This document shows, in pieces, positions 16,873 through 27,378 of a DNA stretch of 42,820 bases. This stretch comes from Persephonella sp. (GTDB lineage: Bacteria; Aquificota; Aquificia; Aquificales; Hydrogenothermaceae), in the NCBI GenBank assembly GCA_027030485.1, contig JALVEY010000014.1:1-42820 (forward strand). Reading direction: 5' to 3'. Position 1 is the first letter of the stretch, and the number at the start of each line of letters is the position of its first letter. The translations under genes and the position numbers were made by a program. The notes beneath the pieces are model-generated. The model was given only the letters and a program-made list of their open reading frames with translations. It was not told the DNA's origin and did no database searches.

Positions 16873-18706
16873 TTTCCCACATTTCAGGCTCAAATCTTAC
16901 CACTTTGTTTCTACCAGTTTCTTTTGCTTTATAAAGAGCTATATCAGCATATTTAATACACTGCCAGAACTTCTCACCATCCGTAGGAAACTCACTAACT
17001 CCTATGCTTACAGTTTTTTTCAAGGTTATTCCTCCGGTAGCGATTGTAGTTTTTTCAACTTTTTCACGTATTTTTTCAGCTACTTTCACCGATTCTTCTG
17101 GGGCTACATCAATTAAAATAACAAGAAATTCTTCTCCTCCATATCTTACAACAATATCAGACTGTCTTACGCTGTTTTTAATCACAGAAGCGACTTTTTT
17201 CAGTACAACATCTCCAACCGAATGTCCATACTGGTCATTCACTTGTTTGAAAAAGTCAATATCTATCATCAAGACCCCAACTGTTATATCTTTCCGGGAT
17301 ACATAAGCCATAATTTTGGGTGCAAGTTCCTCAAGAAATCTCCTGTTATAAACACCTGTAAGTTGATCAACAAGAGACTGTCTTTTAAGTTTTTCCATAT
17401 AAGATTTAGCCTCAATTACAGGAGCAACCTCTCTAAGATAAGCTTCTATGAAAGGTGTTTTTCTTTTTATCTCCTCTTTTTCTTCCTTTGTATAAACAAG
17501 TTGGAGTATTATGCCCACTCTTCCTCCGACGAATATAGGAAGACATGAGAATAGTTCTTCAGCCTCTCCGTCTTCACAATTTATAAAGTTAGGACACACA
17601 CATGCATATTCTTCAGATATTACTTCAGACCCTGTCCTTTTTACACGGCACTGATCAGCATTTGAAAAAACAATATCCTTACACCATTTCACAGATTCAT
17701 CAATATCTATCAATCTGTTTCTTTCGTAATCTACCTCATAAATGGAGTATTTCTTTATTTTCATGTCTCTCATAAGTTTTCTAAGCCTCATGTATATATC
17801 TTCTTTTGAGGCATCTTTTTCCACAATTTTTTTAAAGTTATATATATTCACAAGTTCATCAACGATTTTATAAGTGTCTTTCAGTGCATTTGTTGATTTT
17901 TCGGTGTTTCCTCCAATCAGGTATGAAACCTTATTCTCAATAGAGGTTAATGTCATACATAACTTATCCATCGTTTCGTTGTATGTGTCTGCGACCTCTT
18001 TTGCTTCATCTTGTGTGTTAATAAATATCCTTTCTTTGAAATCCCCTTCTTTTGCTTTGGAAAGTCCTTTCTTTAATTTAGAGAAAAACTCTGTGTAAGG
18101 CTGAAAAAACCTGATAATAACAAATATTGTTGCTATAAAAATTACCATTGAAACAATTGATGTGTTTAAAAGGTTAAAGAAGGCTGTTTTTCTAATTTCA
18201 GAGAGGTCTGTTTTTATGTAGATAGCACCTAAAATGTCTCCTGCATCAACATCATGACACTTTAAACAGTCTATTTTACCTTTTGGCTCTGCCTTATAAG
18301 GAATTATCAGTACGTAGTGAACTTTTTCAAAAGATTCTTCCAATTCTTCATATGGAATTCCTGTTTTCAGAACCTCTTTTTCCTGGGAAGATTTAGGTTG
18401 TTCGTAAGGGTTTCCCGGCCCGTACTGTTTTACAACCTTATCGCCCCGGATTACCCTTATCTCTTCTATATTTTTTTTGTGCATTCTTATGTTGTTCAAA
18501 AATATTTCCCTTTTATCAATCTGTCCGATGTTCATCAGTGTAGTTAAAGAATCTCTTACCATTTCTGCTACGATATTTGACTGATTCTTCGCATGGTAAA
18601 TGTTTATTTCCCTGAAACTTTTATATTCAAGTATCTGGATTATTATAAAAAGAATTATTAAAAGAATACCAATTCTAATAAGAAGACGGCTTCTAATTGA
18701 TTTCAT
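16859..18706 (-). CDS. Membrane diguanylate cyclase with probable heme c periplasmic domain and Cys-rich GAF-like domain
   Basis: About 615 residues. The first membrane helix (8-27) is followed by a periplasmic sensor of about 150 residues with a heme c motif CLKCH (147-151), and then a second helix (about 183-200). A HAMP-like linker leads to a cytosolic GAF-like region with six cysteines (about 342, 353, 369, 371, 377, 388), including CVCP. The GGDEF domain has GGEEF at 523-527 and an RxxD inhibitory site (RQSD, 514-517), so it should be an active, product-inhibited c-di-GMP synthase. The heme and cysteines suggest sensing of redox state or a diatomic gas. The start could be TTG at 18718; neither has a strong ribosome binding site. 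Confidence 0.88.
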   Translation of the reverse strand: MKSIRSRLLIRIGILLIILFIIIQILEYKSFREINIYHAKNQSNIVAEMVRDSLTTLMNIGQIDKREIFLNNIRMHKKNIEEIRVIRGDKVVKQYGPGNPYEQPKSSQEKEVLKTGIPYEELEESFEKVHYVLIIPYKAEPKGKIDCLKCHDVDAGDILGAIYIKTDLSEIRKTAFFNLLNTSIVSMVIFIATIFVIIRFFQPYTEFFSKLKKGLSKAKEGDFKERIFINTQDEAKEVADTYNETMDKLCMTLTSIENKVSYLIGGNTEKSTNALKDTYKIVDELVNIYNFKKIVEKDASKEDIYMRLRKLMRDMKIKKYSIYEVDYERNRLIDIDESVKWCKDIVFSNADQCRVKRTGSEVISEEYACVCPNFINCEDGEAEELFSCLPIFVGGRVGIILQLVYTKEEKEEIKRKTPFIEAYLREVAPVIEAKSYMEKLKRQSLVDQLTGVYNRRFLEELAPKIMAYVSRKDITVGVLMIDIDFFKQVNDQYGHSVGDVVLKKVASVIKNSVRQSDIVVRYGGEEFLVILIDVAPEESVKVAEKIREKVEKTTIATGGITLKKTVSIGVSEFPTDGEKFWQCIKYADIALYKAKETGRNKVVRFEPEMWENEEY

Positions 18707-18816
18707 TATTTTAACCAAAAAAGTATTTGAGATTTATAATTTATATTCGCAAAAAAAGTGGAAAAAGTTTAGAATTTTTATATAATTCATAGAAAAGATA
18801 TAAAGGTTCTGGTTAA

Positions 18817-19362
18817 TTGGAAAAAAGGATATTTGTTGGAAGTTTTATAAATATACCGGATTTTAAAAAAGAATACCTAAACATTAAAAGAGATTTTGGA
18901 GGTATTCTTGGGGGAAAATGGGTTCCGGAGCGGAACTTCCACATAACTTTTAAGTTTATAGGTAATGTTCATTTTGATGAAATTAACAGAATAAAAGCAG
19001 CTTTAAAAGATCAGATCGGTAAGAGTATCATAGTAAACCTTGAGTTTAGAGGATTAAACGCTTTTCCTAATCTCTCGAACCCAAGAATTTTCTTTATAAA
19101 TGTTAAGGATCGTACAGGAAACCTTGAAGAGATAAATAAATACGTTAATACAAAACTATCTTTACTTGGTTATCCGGAAGAAAAAAAGCCGTTTATACCT
19201 CACATTACCCTAAAAAGGATCAAATATGTCAAAAAAGGTATCTTTCAAAGGAAAATAGAGAGTTATGAGAACAGATTTTTTGGAATTCAAAAGAAGATCA
19301 AGGTGGAAATAATTGAAAGCATCCTAAATCCAGATGGAGCTATATATAAACCTGTGGAATAA
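18817..19362 (+). CDS. thpR: RNA 2',3'-cyclic phosphodiesterase (2'-5' RNA ligase family)
   Basis: The 181-residue 2H phosphoesterase has the two HxT motifs, H42-I-T44 (RNFHITFKFIG) and H129-I-T131 (PHITLKRI), at the usual spacing. ThpR proteins open 2',3'-cyclic phosphates on RNA and were first described as 2'-5' RNA ligases. The biological substrate is not known. The start is TTG behind AAAGGT; a TATAAT at 18781-18786 may be its -10 box. It diverges from the diguanylate cyclase gene and stands apart from thiC. Confidence 0.88.
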   Translation: MEKRIFVGSFINIPDFKKEYLNIKRDFGGILGGKWVPERNFHITFKFIGNVHFDEINRIKAALKDQIGKSIIVNLEFRGLNAFPNLSNPRIFFINVKDRTGNLEEINKYVNTKLSLLGYPEEKKPFIPHITLKRIKYVKKGIFQRKIESYENRFFGIQKKIKVEIIESILNPDGAIYKPVE

Positions 19363-19473
19363 TATACTTAACAGATATATATTTATTTTAGATTTTTTAA
19401 TTTAAAAATTATGAGAATTTTCATTTTTGCACGAGTAAAAAAATGTTAGAAGGATTATCTAAAATGGGATTAA

Positions 19474-20847
<1,374 letters not shown>

Positions 20848-21831
20848 ATGGAAAAGTTTGAAAAAATTTTAGAGAGTATAGAAGATCCTGTAGTTGTAGT
20901 ATCAAAAGAAGGTAAAATTATTTATATGAACCAGGCTGGGTACATATTAAAGTCCCAGCTTGGGGGCAAACAGTTTGAGGAGCTTATAAATTACCCTTTT
21001 AGCCTTGAATTTATTAAAAAAGGAATGTCTGTAAAGGGTATCTTTAAAGAAATAAAAGAAAGTAGATTTCTTATAGATGCATTTCCTTATGAAAAAAGAG
21101 GATTAACTCTTCTGATTAGAGATATAACCAGATTTATTGAACTTGAAGAATTATCTAAAAAAGAAGGACTGATAATAACGGTCTCCAAACTTCTCTCCTC
21201 TGTATTCCATGATATGAAAGGTCCTGTAGGAGGCATAAAAGGAGCTGCACAACTTCTTAAAGAAGACATTCAAGATGAAGAATTGGTGGATGACATACTG
21301 TATGAAACCAAAAGAATAGAAACCATGATAAATGAGATAACCCTTCTAACAAAGCCGGTTAAACTATCTAAAAGCTATGTAAACATTCATAAAGTTCTGG
21401 ATGACGCAATAAAAACACTTGAAAAGCAATACACCAAAGTGTATTTTGAAAGGATTTACGATCCAAGTCTTCCAGATCTTTTAATAGATGCAGACTATAT
21501 GAATAGAGTGTTTATAAATATAATAAGAAATGGGATTGAAGCGATAAATAGTGAAGGTAAGATTACGATACAAACAGGAATATCATGGGATAAAGTTTAT
21601 TCTCCAAAAGGAAATAAAATATTTGTAAGAATTAAAGATTCAGGAGAAGGAGTTCCTGATGAATTTGTTGATAAACTTTTTATCCCTTTTATTTCAACAA
21701 AGAAAAAGGGTATGGGAATAGGACTTTCATCTTCATATAAAATAGTCAAACAACACAATGGGGTATTAAGATATATAGGAGATGCAACATTTGAGATATT
21801 ACTTCCTATTCCTGAAAGGAGTTGTAGATGA
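20848..21831 (+). CDS. NtrB-like PAS sensor histidine kinase
   Basis: The 327-residue kinase has no membrane helix and should be cytosolic. A PAS domain (about 1-95) precedes the dimerisation helix with phospho-accepting H121 (VFHDMKGPVGGIKG). The ATPase domain follows, with N-box INIIRNGIEAI, G1 DSGEGVPDEF and G2 GMGIGLSSS. This is the NtrB class of kinase. It begins directly after the thiC stop (TAGATG) and overlaps the NtrC-like gene by 4 bases (ATGA), so the pair is coupled. The PAS ligand cannot be inferred. Confidence 0.9.
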   Translation: MEKFEKILESIEDPVVVVSKEGKIIYMNQAGYILKSQLGGKQFEELINYPFSLEFIKKGMSVKGIFKEIKESRFLIDAFPYEKRGLTLLIRDITRFIELEELSKKEGLIITVSKLLSSVFHDMKGPVGGIKGAAQLLKEDIQDEELVDDILYETKRIETMINEITLLTKPVKLSKSYVNIHKVLDDAIKTLEKQYTKVYFERIYDPSLPDLLIDADYMNRVFINIIRNGIEAINSEGKITIQTGISWDKVYSPKGNKIFVRIKDSGEGVPDEFVDKLFIPFISTKKKGMGIGLSSSYKIVKQHNGVLRYIGDATFEILLPIPERSCR

Positions 21832-23204
21832 AGGCTATAGTTTTTGATGATGAAAGAACTATAAGAAAGGTTATGGAAAAAATACTTAAAAAAGAAGGCC
21901 TTCAGGTTGAATCCTACGAGTCAGGAGCAGATGCATTAAAAATAATAAACAGTAAAAAGCCTGACATAATTTTTCTTGATATTTCTCTTCAGGACTCTAA
22001 CGGCCTTGATATTTTAAGATCAATAGTTACCCTTGAGAACAGACCTTATGTTGTTATGATTTCAGGTCATGATGAGTATAATTATCTTATTGAAGCTATG
22101 AAATTAGGTGCTTTTGACTACATACCTAAACCTTTTGATATAAACAAAATAAGAAAGGTTATAAAAGAAATAAAAGAGATATATTCTACCAAAACCGTTT
22201 CGGACTCGTCTGAAGTAGATATAATAGGCAAAAGTCCCGCCATGAAAGAAATTTTCAAAATAGTAGGAAGAGCCAGTGCAAGTAATCAACCTGTACTAAT
22301 TACAGGAGAAAGCGGAACAGGTAAAGAGGTTGTTGCCAAACTAATCCATAAATACAGTAGCAGATCAGATAAACCATTTATCCCAATAAACTGTGCCGCT
22401 ATACCTTCAGGACTAATAGAGTCTGAGCTATTCGGCTATGAGAAAGGAGCTTTTACTGGAGCTGATAGAAGTAGACAGGGTAAATTTCAAGCAGCAGATG
22501 GAGGAACAATTTTTTTAGATGAAATAAGCGAACTTCCACTTGAGGCACAGGGAAAACTACTGAGAGTTCTCCAGGAGATGGAAGTTACACCGGTTGGATC
22601 GACTAAAAATATAAAAGTAAACGTAAGGGTAATAGCTGCAACAAATAAAAATCTTGTAAAATTAGTGGCTGAAGACAAATTTAGAGAAGATCTTTTCTAC
22701 AGACTTTCTGTTATTGAAATAAATCTTCCACCGTTAAGGGAAAGAAAGGAAGATATACCTGAACTTATTGAGCTGTTTACAAAACAGGCATTGAAAATAC
22801 ACGGATTAAAAAAAGGAGGATTTACCCAAGAATCTGTAAAATTTCTTATGGATTACGAATTTCCTGGAAATATTAGGGAGCTTAAAAATCTGGTAAATAA
22901 GCTAATAGCGATATACAGGGAGAGACCCATCACCCCTGACCTAATACAGGTCTATTTAAAGGACGGTAAAGTATCATTTACAGGTTGGAGAGAAGATATA
23001 AGAAAAGAAGTATCTGAGATGTTTACAAAAGGGAAAAAGAATATATACACAAAAATTGTGGAGGATGTGGAAAAGGTTGTAATTGAGGAGGTTTTGAAAT
23101 ACACTAAAGGTAATATTTCTGAAGCATCGAAATATCTTGGTATTCACAGGAACACGGTTCACAAAAAGATTGAAGAATTAAATATAAATAAGGGTAGGGA
23201 ATGA
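21828..23204 (+). CDS. NtrC-family sigma54-dependent response regulator
   Basis: The 458 residues contain three domains. The receiver (1-115) has D8/D9, phospho-acceptor D51 and K101. The AAA+ domain has Walker A GESGTGKE (160-167), the sigma54-contacting GAFTGA loop (207-212) and Walker B GTIFLDE (226-232). A Fis-type helix-turn-helix lies at the C-terminus (GNISEASKYLGIHRNTVHKKI). All motifs needed for activating RNA polymerase-sigma54 are intact. Its partner is the kinase just upstream. No convincing GG-N10-GC sigma54 promoter was found in the intergenic regions I read, so its targets probably lie elsewhere. Confidence 0.95.
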   Translation: MKAIVFDDERTIRKVMEKILKKEGLQVESYESGADALKIINSKKPDIIFLDISLQDSNGLDILRSIVTLENRPYVVMISGHDEYNYLIEAMKLGAFDYIPKPFDINKIRKVIKEIKEIYSTKTVSDSSEVDIIGKSPAMKEIFKIVGRASASNQPVLITGESGTGKEVVAKLIHKYSSRSDKPFIPINCAAIPSGLIESELFGYEKGAFTGADRSRQGKFQAADGGTIFLDEISELPLEAQGKLLRVLQEMEVTPVGSTKNIKVNVRVIAATNKNLVKLVAEDKFREDLFYRLSVIEINLPPLRERKEDIPELIELFTKQALKIHGLKKGGFTQESVKFLMDYEFPGNIRELKNLVNKLIAIYRERPITPDLIQVYLKDGKVSFTGWREDIRKEVSEMFTKGKKNIYTKIVEDVEKVVIEEVLKYTKGNISEASKYLGIHRNTVHKKIEELNINKGRE

Positions 23205-24403
23205 AAAAGATTTTAATTATTGTTGCAGGATTTTTGATCGCTACAATGTTTTCATGTGCTCCAAAGGTTCAGGAAGAAAAACTACCTCAAAACGCCGAGT
23301 ATTACTATAAAATAGGTCTTTCTTATCTTAACTCAGGAAACAACTCACAGGCTCTTTATTATCTTAATAAAGCATACAGAATAACCCCAGAAGATCCCGA
23401 CATATTAAACGCCCTCGGTATTGCTTACAGTAATGTTGGAGAACTTGAAAAAGCCAAAGAGTTTTTTTTGAAAGCGATAGAAAAAGATCCTGACAGAGCT
23501 GAAACATACACAAATCTTGGTACATTGTTAGCAAAGCAAAAAAATTACGAAAAAGCCCTGTGGTATTTCAAAAAAGCAGCGGAAAATCCCTCCTACATGA
23601 AAAAGGATATAGCTTACTATAATATGGCTCTTATATATAAGAATATTGGAAATCTTAAGCTCTATGAAGAGTACTTAAAAAAAGCTATATCTTACAATAC
23701 ATTTTTACTACCAGCATACATATCATTAGGTAATTTTTATTTGGAACAGAAAAGGTATCAGGATGCTCTGTCTGTGTTTCTAACAGCTAAAGATAAAGGT
23801 CTTGTAAGTCCCCACATCAACATAGGTCTTGCAAAAATTTATATTCACCTTAAAGATTACCAAAAAGCAAAGGAATACCTTCACAAGGCAAAAAATCTGG
23901 CAAGGAACAATGATTTTCTCCTTATAGAGATAAACAGATTGCTATCACTTGTTGACAAGAAAATAATACAGGAAACAGAAGAAAAAATAAAAGAAAAAGA
24001 AAAAGCAGAAGAAAAAAAGATTAAAACTGTTGCTATTCCAGAAGAAATAAAAAAACCAACGGATCAAAAAAAGGAGATTTTGGAAAAACCAGAAGAAAAA
24101 ATTCAGGAGCAACAAATAGCAAAAAAGTTAATTCCTGAAAAGAAAAAAAAGGTAATAAAGCCGAATATAAGGTTTTATGTTTTAGTTGGCAGGTTTACAG
24201 ATCAAAAGAAAGCCCTTGACATATCCGAAAAACTAAAAATGAAAGGTTTCAACCCAGAAATAAAGGAAGAGATTATAGATGGATCACCTGTTTATTCTGT
24301 TATAATAGGTTATTTTAAAGAGTATAGGGAAGCGTCAAGATTTTACAGGAAAAATTTAAAACCACTTGGTTTAAGAGGAATTGTTAAATTTACAAGGAAA
24401 TAA
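23201..24403 (+). CDS. Lipoprotein with TPR repeats and C-terminal SPOR domain
   Basis: The 400-residue protein has a lipoprotein signal ending in FSCAP (lipidated Cys19). Five or more TPR units follow (about 30-245; for example NALGIAYSNVGELEKAKEFF and YTNLGTLLAKQKNYEKALWY). A Lys/Glu-rich linker (about 250-315) leads to a SPOR domain (about 320-398; FYVLVGRFTDQKKALDISEK). SPOR domains bind denuded septal peptidoglycan, while TPRs hold partner proteins, so a role in envelope assembly at division sites is likely. The start overlaps the NtrC-like stop (ATGA). The TPR part resembles PilF/Tgl-type proteins, but no pilus genes are nearby. Confidence 0.85.
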   Translation: MKKILIIVAGFLIATMFSCAPKVQEEKLPQNAEYYYKIGLSYLNSGNNSQALYYLNKAYRITPEDPDILNALGIAYSNVGELEKAKEFFLKAIEKDPDRAETYTNLGTLLAKQKNYEKALWYFKKAAENPSYMKKDIAYYNMALIYKNIGNLKLYEEYLKKAISYNTFLLPAYISLGNFYLEQKRYQDALSVFLTAKDKGLVSPHINIGLAKIYIHLKDYQKAKEYLHKAKNLARNNDFLLIEINRLLSLVDKKIIQETEEKIKEKEKAEEKKIKTVAIPEEIKKPTDQKKEILEKPEEKIQEQQIAKKLIPEKKKKVIKPNIRFYVLVGRFTDQKKALDISEKLKMKGFNPEIKEEIIDGSPVYSVIIGYFKEYREASRFYRKNLKPLGLRGIVKFTRK

Positions 24404-24412
24404 AGGGGCAAG

Positions 24413-25411
24413 ATGAAGAAGGTAGATTTGTCGGTTGTCATTCCAATTTATAACGAGGAAGAAAATCTTCCTATTCTTTATGAAAGGCTGAAAAAAGTTC
24501 TTGAAGGTCTGGATAAGAGTTATGAGATTATATTTGTTAATGACGGGTCAACAGACAAATCATGGGAGATAATAAAGGAACTATCCCAGAAGGATCCTCA
24601 TGTTGTAGGTGTAAATTTTCGGAAGAACTTTGGGCAGACAGCAGCGATGTCCGCAGGTTTTGAAACCGCAAGAGGAGAGATAATAATAACGATGGATGGG
24701 GATCTGCAGAACGATCCTGAAGATATTCCAAAGCTCCTCCAAGTTTTAGATCAAGGCTATGATATTGTTAGCGGATGGAGGAAGGACAGGAAAGATGCTT
24801 TTATAAGCAGAACATTACCTTCAAAAATAGCAAATTGGCTTATATCAAGGGTTACAGGTGTTTACCTCCATGATTACGGATGTTCTCTGAAAGCATACAG
24901 GGCAGAAGTTGCAAAAAATTTAGATTTTTATGGAGAAATGCACAGATTTCTTCCTGCATTATCAAAAGCGATAGGAGCAAAAGTTACAGAAATTCCTGTT
25001 AAACACCACCCCCGTATTTATGGAAAATCAAAGTATGGAATATCAAGAACTTTCAAAGTTCTTCTTGATCTTATTCTGGTAAAATTTTTACTTGATTACA
25101 GAACAAAACCTTTAAGAGTTTTAGGTGGATCAGGGGCTGTTTTACTCTTTCTGGGTGCTCTTACCCTTTCTTACCTTGTTGTCGTAAAGATTGTGGGAGG
25201 ACAGGATATAGGAAATAGACCCTTACTGATCTTTGGAACTCTGTTTTTTCTTTCAGGCATACAACTGATCTCTACAGGAATTGTTGCTGAACTAATAACA
25301 AGAACTTACTATGAATCACAAGGAAAAAGACCATACATAATAAGAGAGATTATAAGAGATAACAAGCTTGAAATTGTTAACAGAGGCGTTGTTGAAGAAA
25401 AAAGCCATTAA
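24413..25411 (+). CDS. Family 2 glycosyltransferase (GtrB/DPM1/ArnC-like)
   Basis: The 332-residue protein has a GT-A domain: VVIPIYNEEENLP, FVNDGSTD and a DxD motif in TMDGDLQNDP. Two C-terminal membrane helices follow (about 240-262 and 270-295). This is the architecture of polyprenyl-phosphate glycosyltransferases such as GtrB and ArnC, which load a sugar onto undecaprenyl phosphate at the inner face of the membrane. The RKNFGQTAAMSAGFE and YGCSLKAYR blocks fit that subgroup. It begins 9 bases after the TPR/SPOR gene and overlaps the next membrane protein, a plausible lipid-linked sugar partner. Confidence 0.9.
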   Translation: MKKVDLSVVIPIYNEEENLPILYERLKKVLEGLDKSYEIIFVNDGSTDKSWEIIKELSQKDPHVVGVNFRKNFGQTAAMSAGFETARGEIIITMDGDLQNDPEDIPKLLQVLDQGYDIVSGWRKDRKDAFISRTLPSKIANWLISRVTGVYLHDYGCSLKAYRAEVAKNLDFYGEMHRFLPALSKAIGAKVTEIPVKHHPRIYGKSKYGISRTFKVLLDLILVKFLLDYRTKPLRVLGGSGAVLLFLGALTLSYLVVVKIVGGQDIGNRPLLIFGTLFFLSGIQLISTGIVAELITRTYYESQGKRPYIIREIIRDNKLEIVNRGVVEEKSH

Positions 25412-26258
25412 AATATTTGAGCTATTAGTCTCTTTAACTGTAACTTTTGGATTTGTATATCTGTTTTACAAAGTGATCGGGTTTGGAAAATTCATAAGAT
25501 TTTTTTCTGAAATAAATCCTATTAATATTCTAACCGCATTTATACTTTATACAGGGTCGTACATCACAAGGGCTTTCAGATGGAAAATAGTTCTTTCTTT
25601 AAAGGAATTTAAAAAACTTTTCAAAATAACGGCTTTTAACACTGTGTTTAATATATTTCTTCCTTTTAGGACAGGGGAACTGTCTTTTTTTTATATGTTG
25701 AAAAAAGAAAATATTCCCTTTTCAGAAAGTGCCGTAAGTTTTTTTTCTGTAAGAGTATTTGATGCTATTTCATTGTTTTCCGTGTTTGGAATAACCCTAT
25801 TTCTTTTTTTAAACAAACCTGTTTTGTCCATTATAGTGTTTATCTCTGCTCCGTTTTCTTTTTTTATTTTCCAGTTTCTACTTAGATATATCAAACATGA
25901 AAAGGTTCAGGAATTTGAAAAAACAACACTTAATTTTAAAAATATATCAGTTCTCTACCTACTTTCTATTTTTACTTTTTTTTTAAAATTTACCGCTTTT
26001 TATCTTGTTCTTCCTAAAGGAATTAAACTCTCTTTTGTAGAATCATTTTTAGCATCATCTGCAGGTGATATAACGACCATCCTTCCTATACATGGGATTG
26101 CAGGAATAGGAACATATGAAGGGGGATTTGCAGGGATACTTATACTATTAGGGATTGATAAACAGACAGCCCTTTTAAGTTCTGTTTTTGTACATATATT
26201 CATGCTTGTAGGGGCTGCCTTAATAGCAGGATTTTCCTATCTGTTCCTAAGAAAATAA
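25392..26258 (+). CDS. Integral membrane protein of the lysylphosphatidylglycerol synthase TM / UPF0104 type
   Basis: About 289 residues with six to eight membrane helices. It carries the family-like blocks YITRAFRWKIVL, NTVFNIFLPFRTGELSFFYM and DITTILPIHGIAGIGTYEGGF. Members of this superfamily (MprF N-domain, AglD and similar) are flippase-like lipid transporters. Next to a GT2 enzyme it may flip a glycosylated lipid. Start choice is uncertain: TTG at 25392 follows GAGG by 5 bases and is preferred, but TTG at 25368 or 25389 is possible. All overlap the GT2 gene. Confidence 0.75.
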   Translation: MKKKAIKIFELLVSLTVTFGFVYLFYKVIGFGKFIRFFSEINPINILTAFILYTGSYITRAFRWKIVLSLKEFKKLFKITAFNTVFNIFLPFRTGELSFFYMLKKENIPFSESAVSFFSVRVFDAISLFSVFGITLFLFLNKPVLSIIVFISAPFSFFIFQFLLRYIKHEKVQEFEKTTLNFKNISVLYLLSIFTFFLKFTAFYLVLPKGIKLSFVESFLASSAGDITTILPIHGIAGIGTYEGGFAGILILLGIDKQTALLSSVFVHIFMLVGAALIAGFSYLFLRK

Positions 26259-26264
26259 TATCTT

Positions 26265-27224
26265 TTATTTATTACCGAATACCTGCTCTAATTTTTCTTT
26301 AACAAGTTCTGTTGTTATTCTTGTGACGTCTTCCTTTATACTTTCTCTTACTTTTTCTTTAAGGTCTGTTTCCAATGTCTCAAAAAGCTTATCCTTAACT
26401 TCATTTTTTATATCTTCAGTAGATTCTTTCAGCTCTTTTTCAAGCCTGTCAAAGAAATCTTTTTGTAAATCTTCCTTAATCTTTTTAATATCAATATCAT
26501 TTTTTATTTCTTCTATTAGCTTTTCAATAGCAAGTTGAACAATTGTACTTTTTATCTCCTCAGGTGAGATCTCAACAGTGATCTTTAACATACCAGTGTT
26601 TTCTTCAGGTTTAACAGTTTCTTTTATTTCCTTAGATTCAATTTGTTCTATCTTTTGTTCCTCTATATCAGATCCTACCTGTTTAGGTTTTTCTATCTCC
26701 TTCAGCAGTTCAGAAACATCTTCCAGACTTTCTGTCTCCATAGAGAGATCAATTTCTTCTGTTGATTCTGGGGAGGTAGTTTCTCCCAGTAAAGCGTCCA
26801 TATCTGCAGGAGGTTGATAGGTTTCCTCAAATGATTCAATTGAGGTAGTCTCTTCCTGCACACTGGCTTTCATTTCTGTTTTTGATTTTGAAATATCATC
26901 CACAAGCTTGTCTATTTCCGTTTCCTTGTAGTAAAAATCAAGATTTGAAAACTGGGACAAACTTTCCTGATCGATAGGATTTTCTTTTGATACCAGAACT
27001 TTTACCGTTTTACCTTTTACCTGATCCCTTGAAAGAAAAAATTCAAGGGCATTAAGAGCTATTTCTCCACCTGTAGCATCATAAACAATAACTTCAGGAT
27101 CAAAAAAAGTTATCTCTCTGAGAAGACTTAAACTGTCTGTATAACCTTTTACTTCGTTGTCTGGAAGCTTTTTAGCAAGGGTTTTGATTAAATCCTGGTC
27201 AAAACTGATAACAGCTATGTTCAT
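26265..27224 (-). CDS. Receiver-like domain protein with acidic linker and long C-terminal coiled region; function unknown
   Basis: I do not recognise a named family. Residues 1 to about 115 look like a CheY-type fold: MNIAVISFDQDLIKTLAKKL, a DPEVIVYDATGG strand where the phosphorylated Asp would be, and KVLVSKE. Residues 120-210 are very rich in Glu, Ser and Thr and likely disordered. From about 220 to the end there is a charged amphipathic helix with repeated LxxEL/EDIKxE patterns, suggesting a coiled coil or oligomerisation region. It has no membrane helix. It diverges from the parA-like gene, sharing a 150-base regulatory gap, and converges with the flippase-like gene. Confidence 0.6.
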   Translation of the reverse strand: MNIAVISFDQDLIKTLAKKLPDNEVKGYTDSLSLLREITFFDPEVIVYDATGGEIALNALEFFLSRDQVKGKTVKVLVSKENPIDQESLSQFSNLDFYYKETEIDKLVDDISKSKTEMKASVQEETTSIESFEETYQPPADMDALLGETTSPESTEEIDLSMETESLEDVSELLKEIEKPKQVGSDIEEQKIEQIESKEIKETVKPEENTGMLKITVEISPEEIKSTIVQLAIEKLIEEIKNDIDIKKIKEDLQKDFFDRLEKELKESTEDIKNEVKDKLFETLETDLKEKVRESIKEDVTRITTELVKEKLEQVFGNK

Positions 27225-27295
27225 AACTCCCTCCAGAATTATTAAAATTTAAAATAATTATAATCTTTTTTTTTTGATTTGGCATTTTTTACTTT

Positions 27296-27315
27296 TAAGA
27301 CAGTAATTTGTCTTA
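27296..27315. promoter_or_regulatory. Operator-like inverted repeat upstream of the parA-like gene
   Basis: TAAGACA (27296-27302) and TGTCTTA (27309-27315) form a perfect 7-bp inverted repeat around 6 bases. A direct repeat of the left side and its flank, ACTTTTAAGACA-TAATTT with one mismatch in 19, recurs at 27346-27364, 55 bp downstream (about five helical turns). The arrangement fits a dimeric regulator with a second half-site next to the parA ribosome binding site. It does not resemble the chromosomal parS sequence. Confidence 0.5.
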
Positions 27316-27378
27316 GATTAAAGAAAAAAGTTTTTTTTACGAATGACTTTTAAGACAATAATTTTAAGGAGAACAGGA

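Noticed and set aside
18719-18816. Full divergent promoters for thpR and the diguanylate cyclase gene
   Set aside because: TATAAT-like words are present, but no -35 box at suitable spacing was found, so they were not listed as features.
27225-27378. Canonical parS site near parAB
   Set aside because: No TGTTTCACGTGAAACA-like sequence is present; the TAAGACA palindrome is different.
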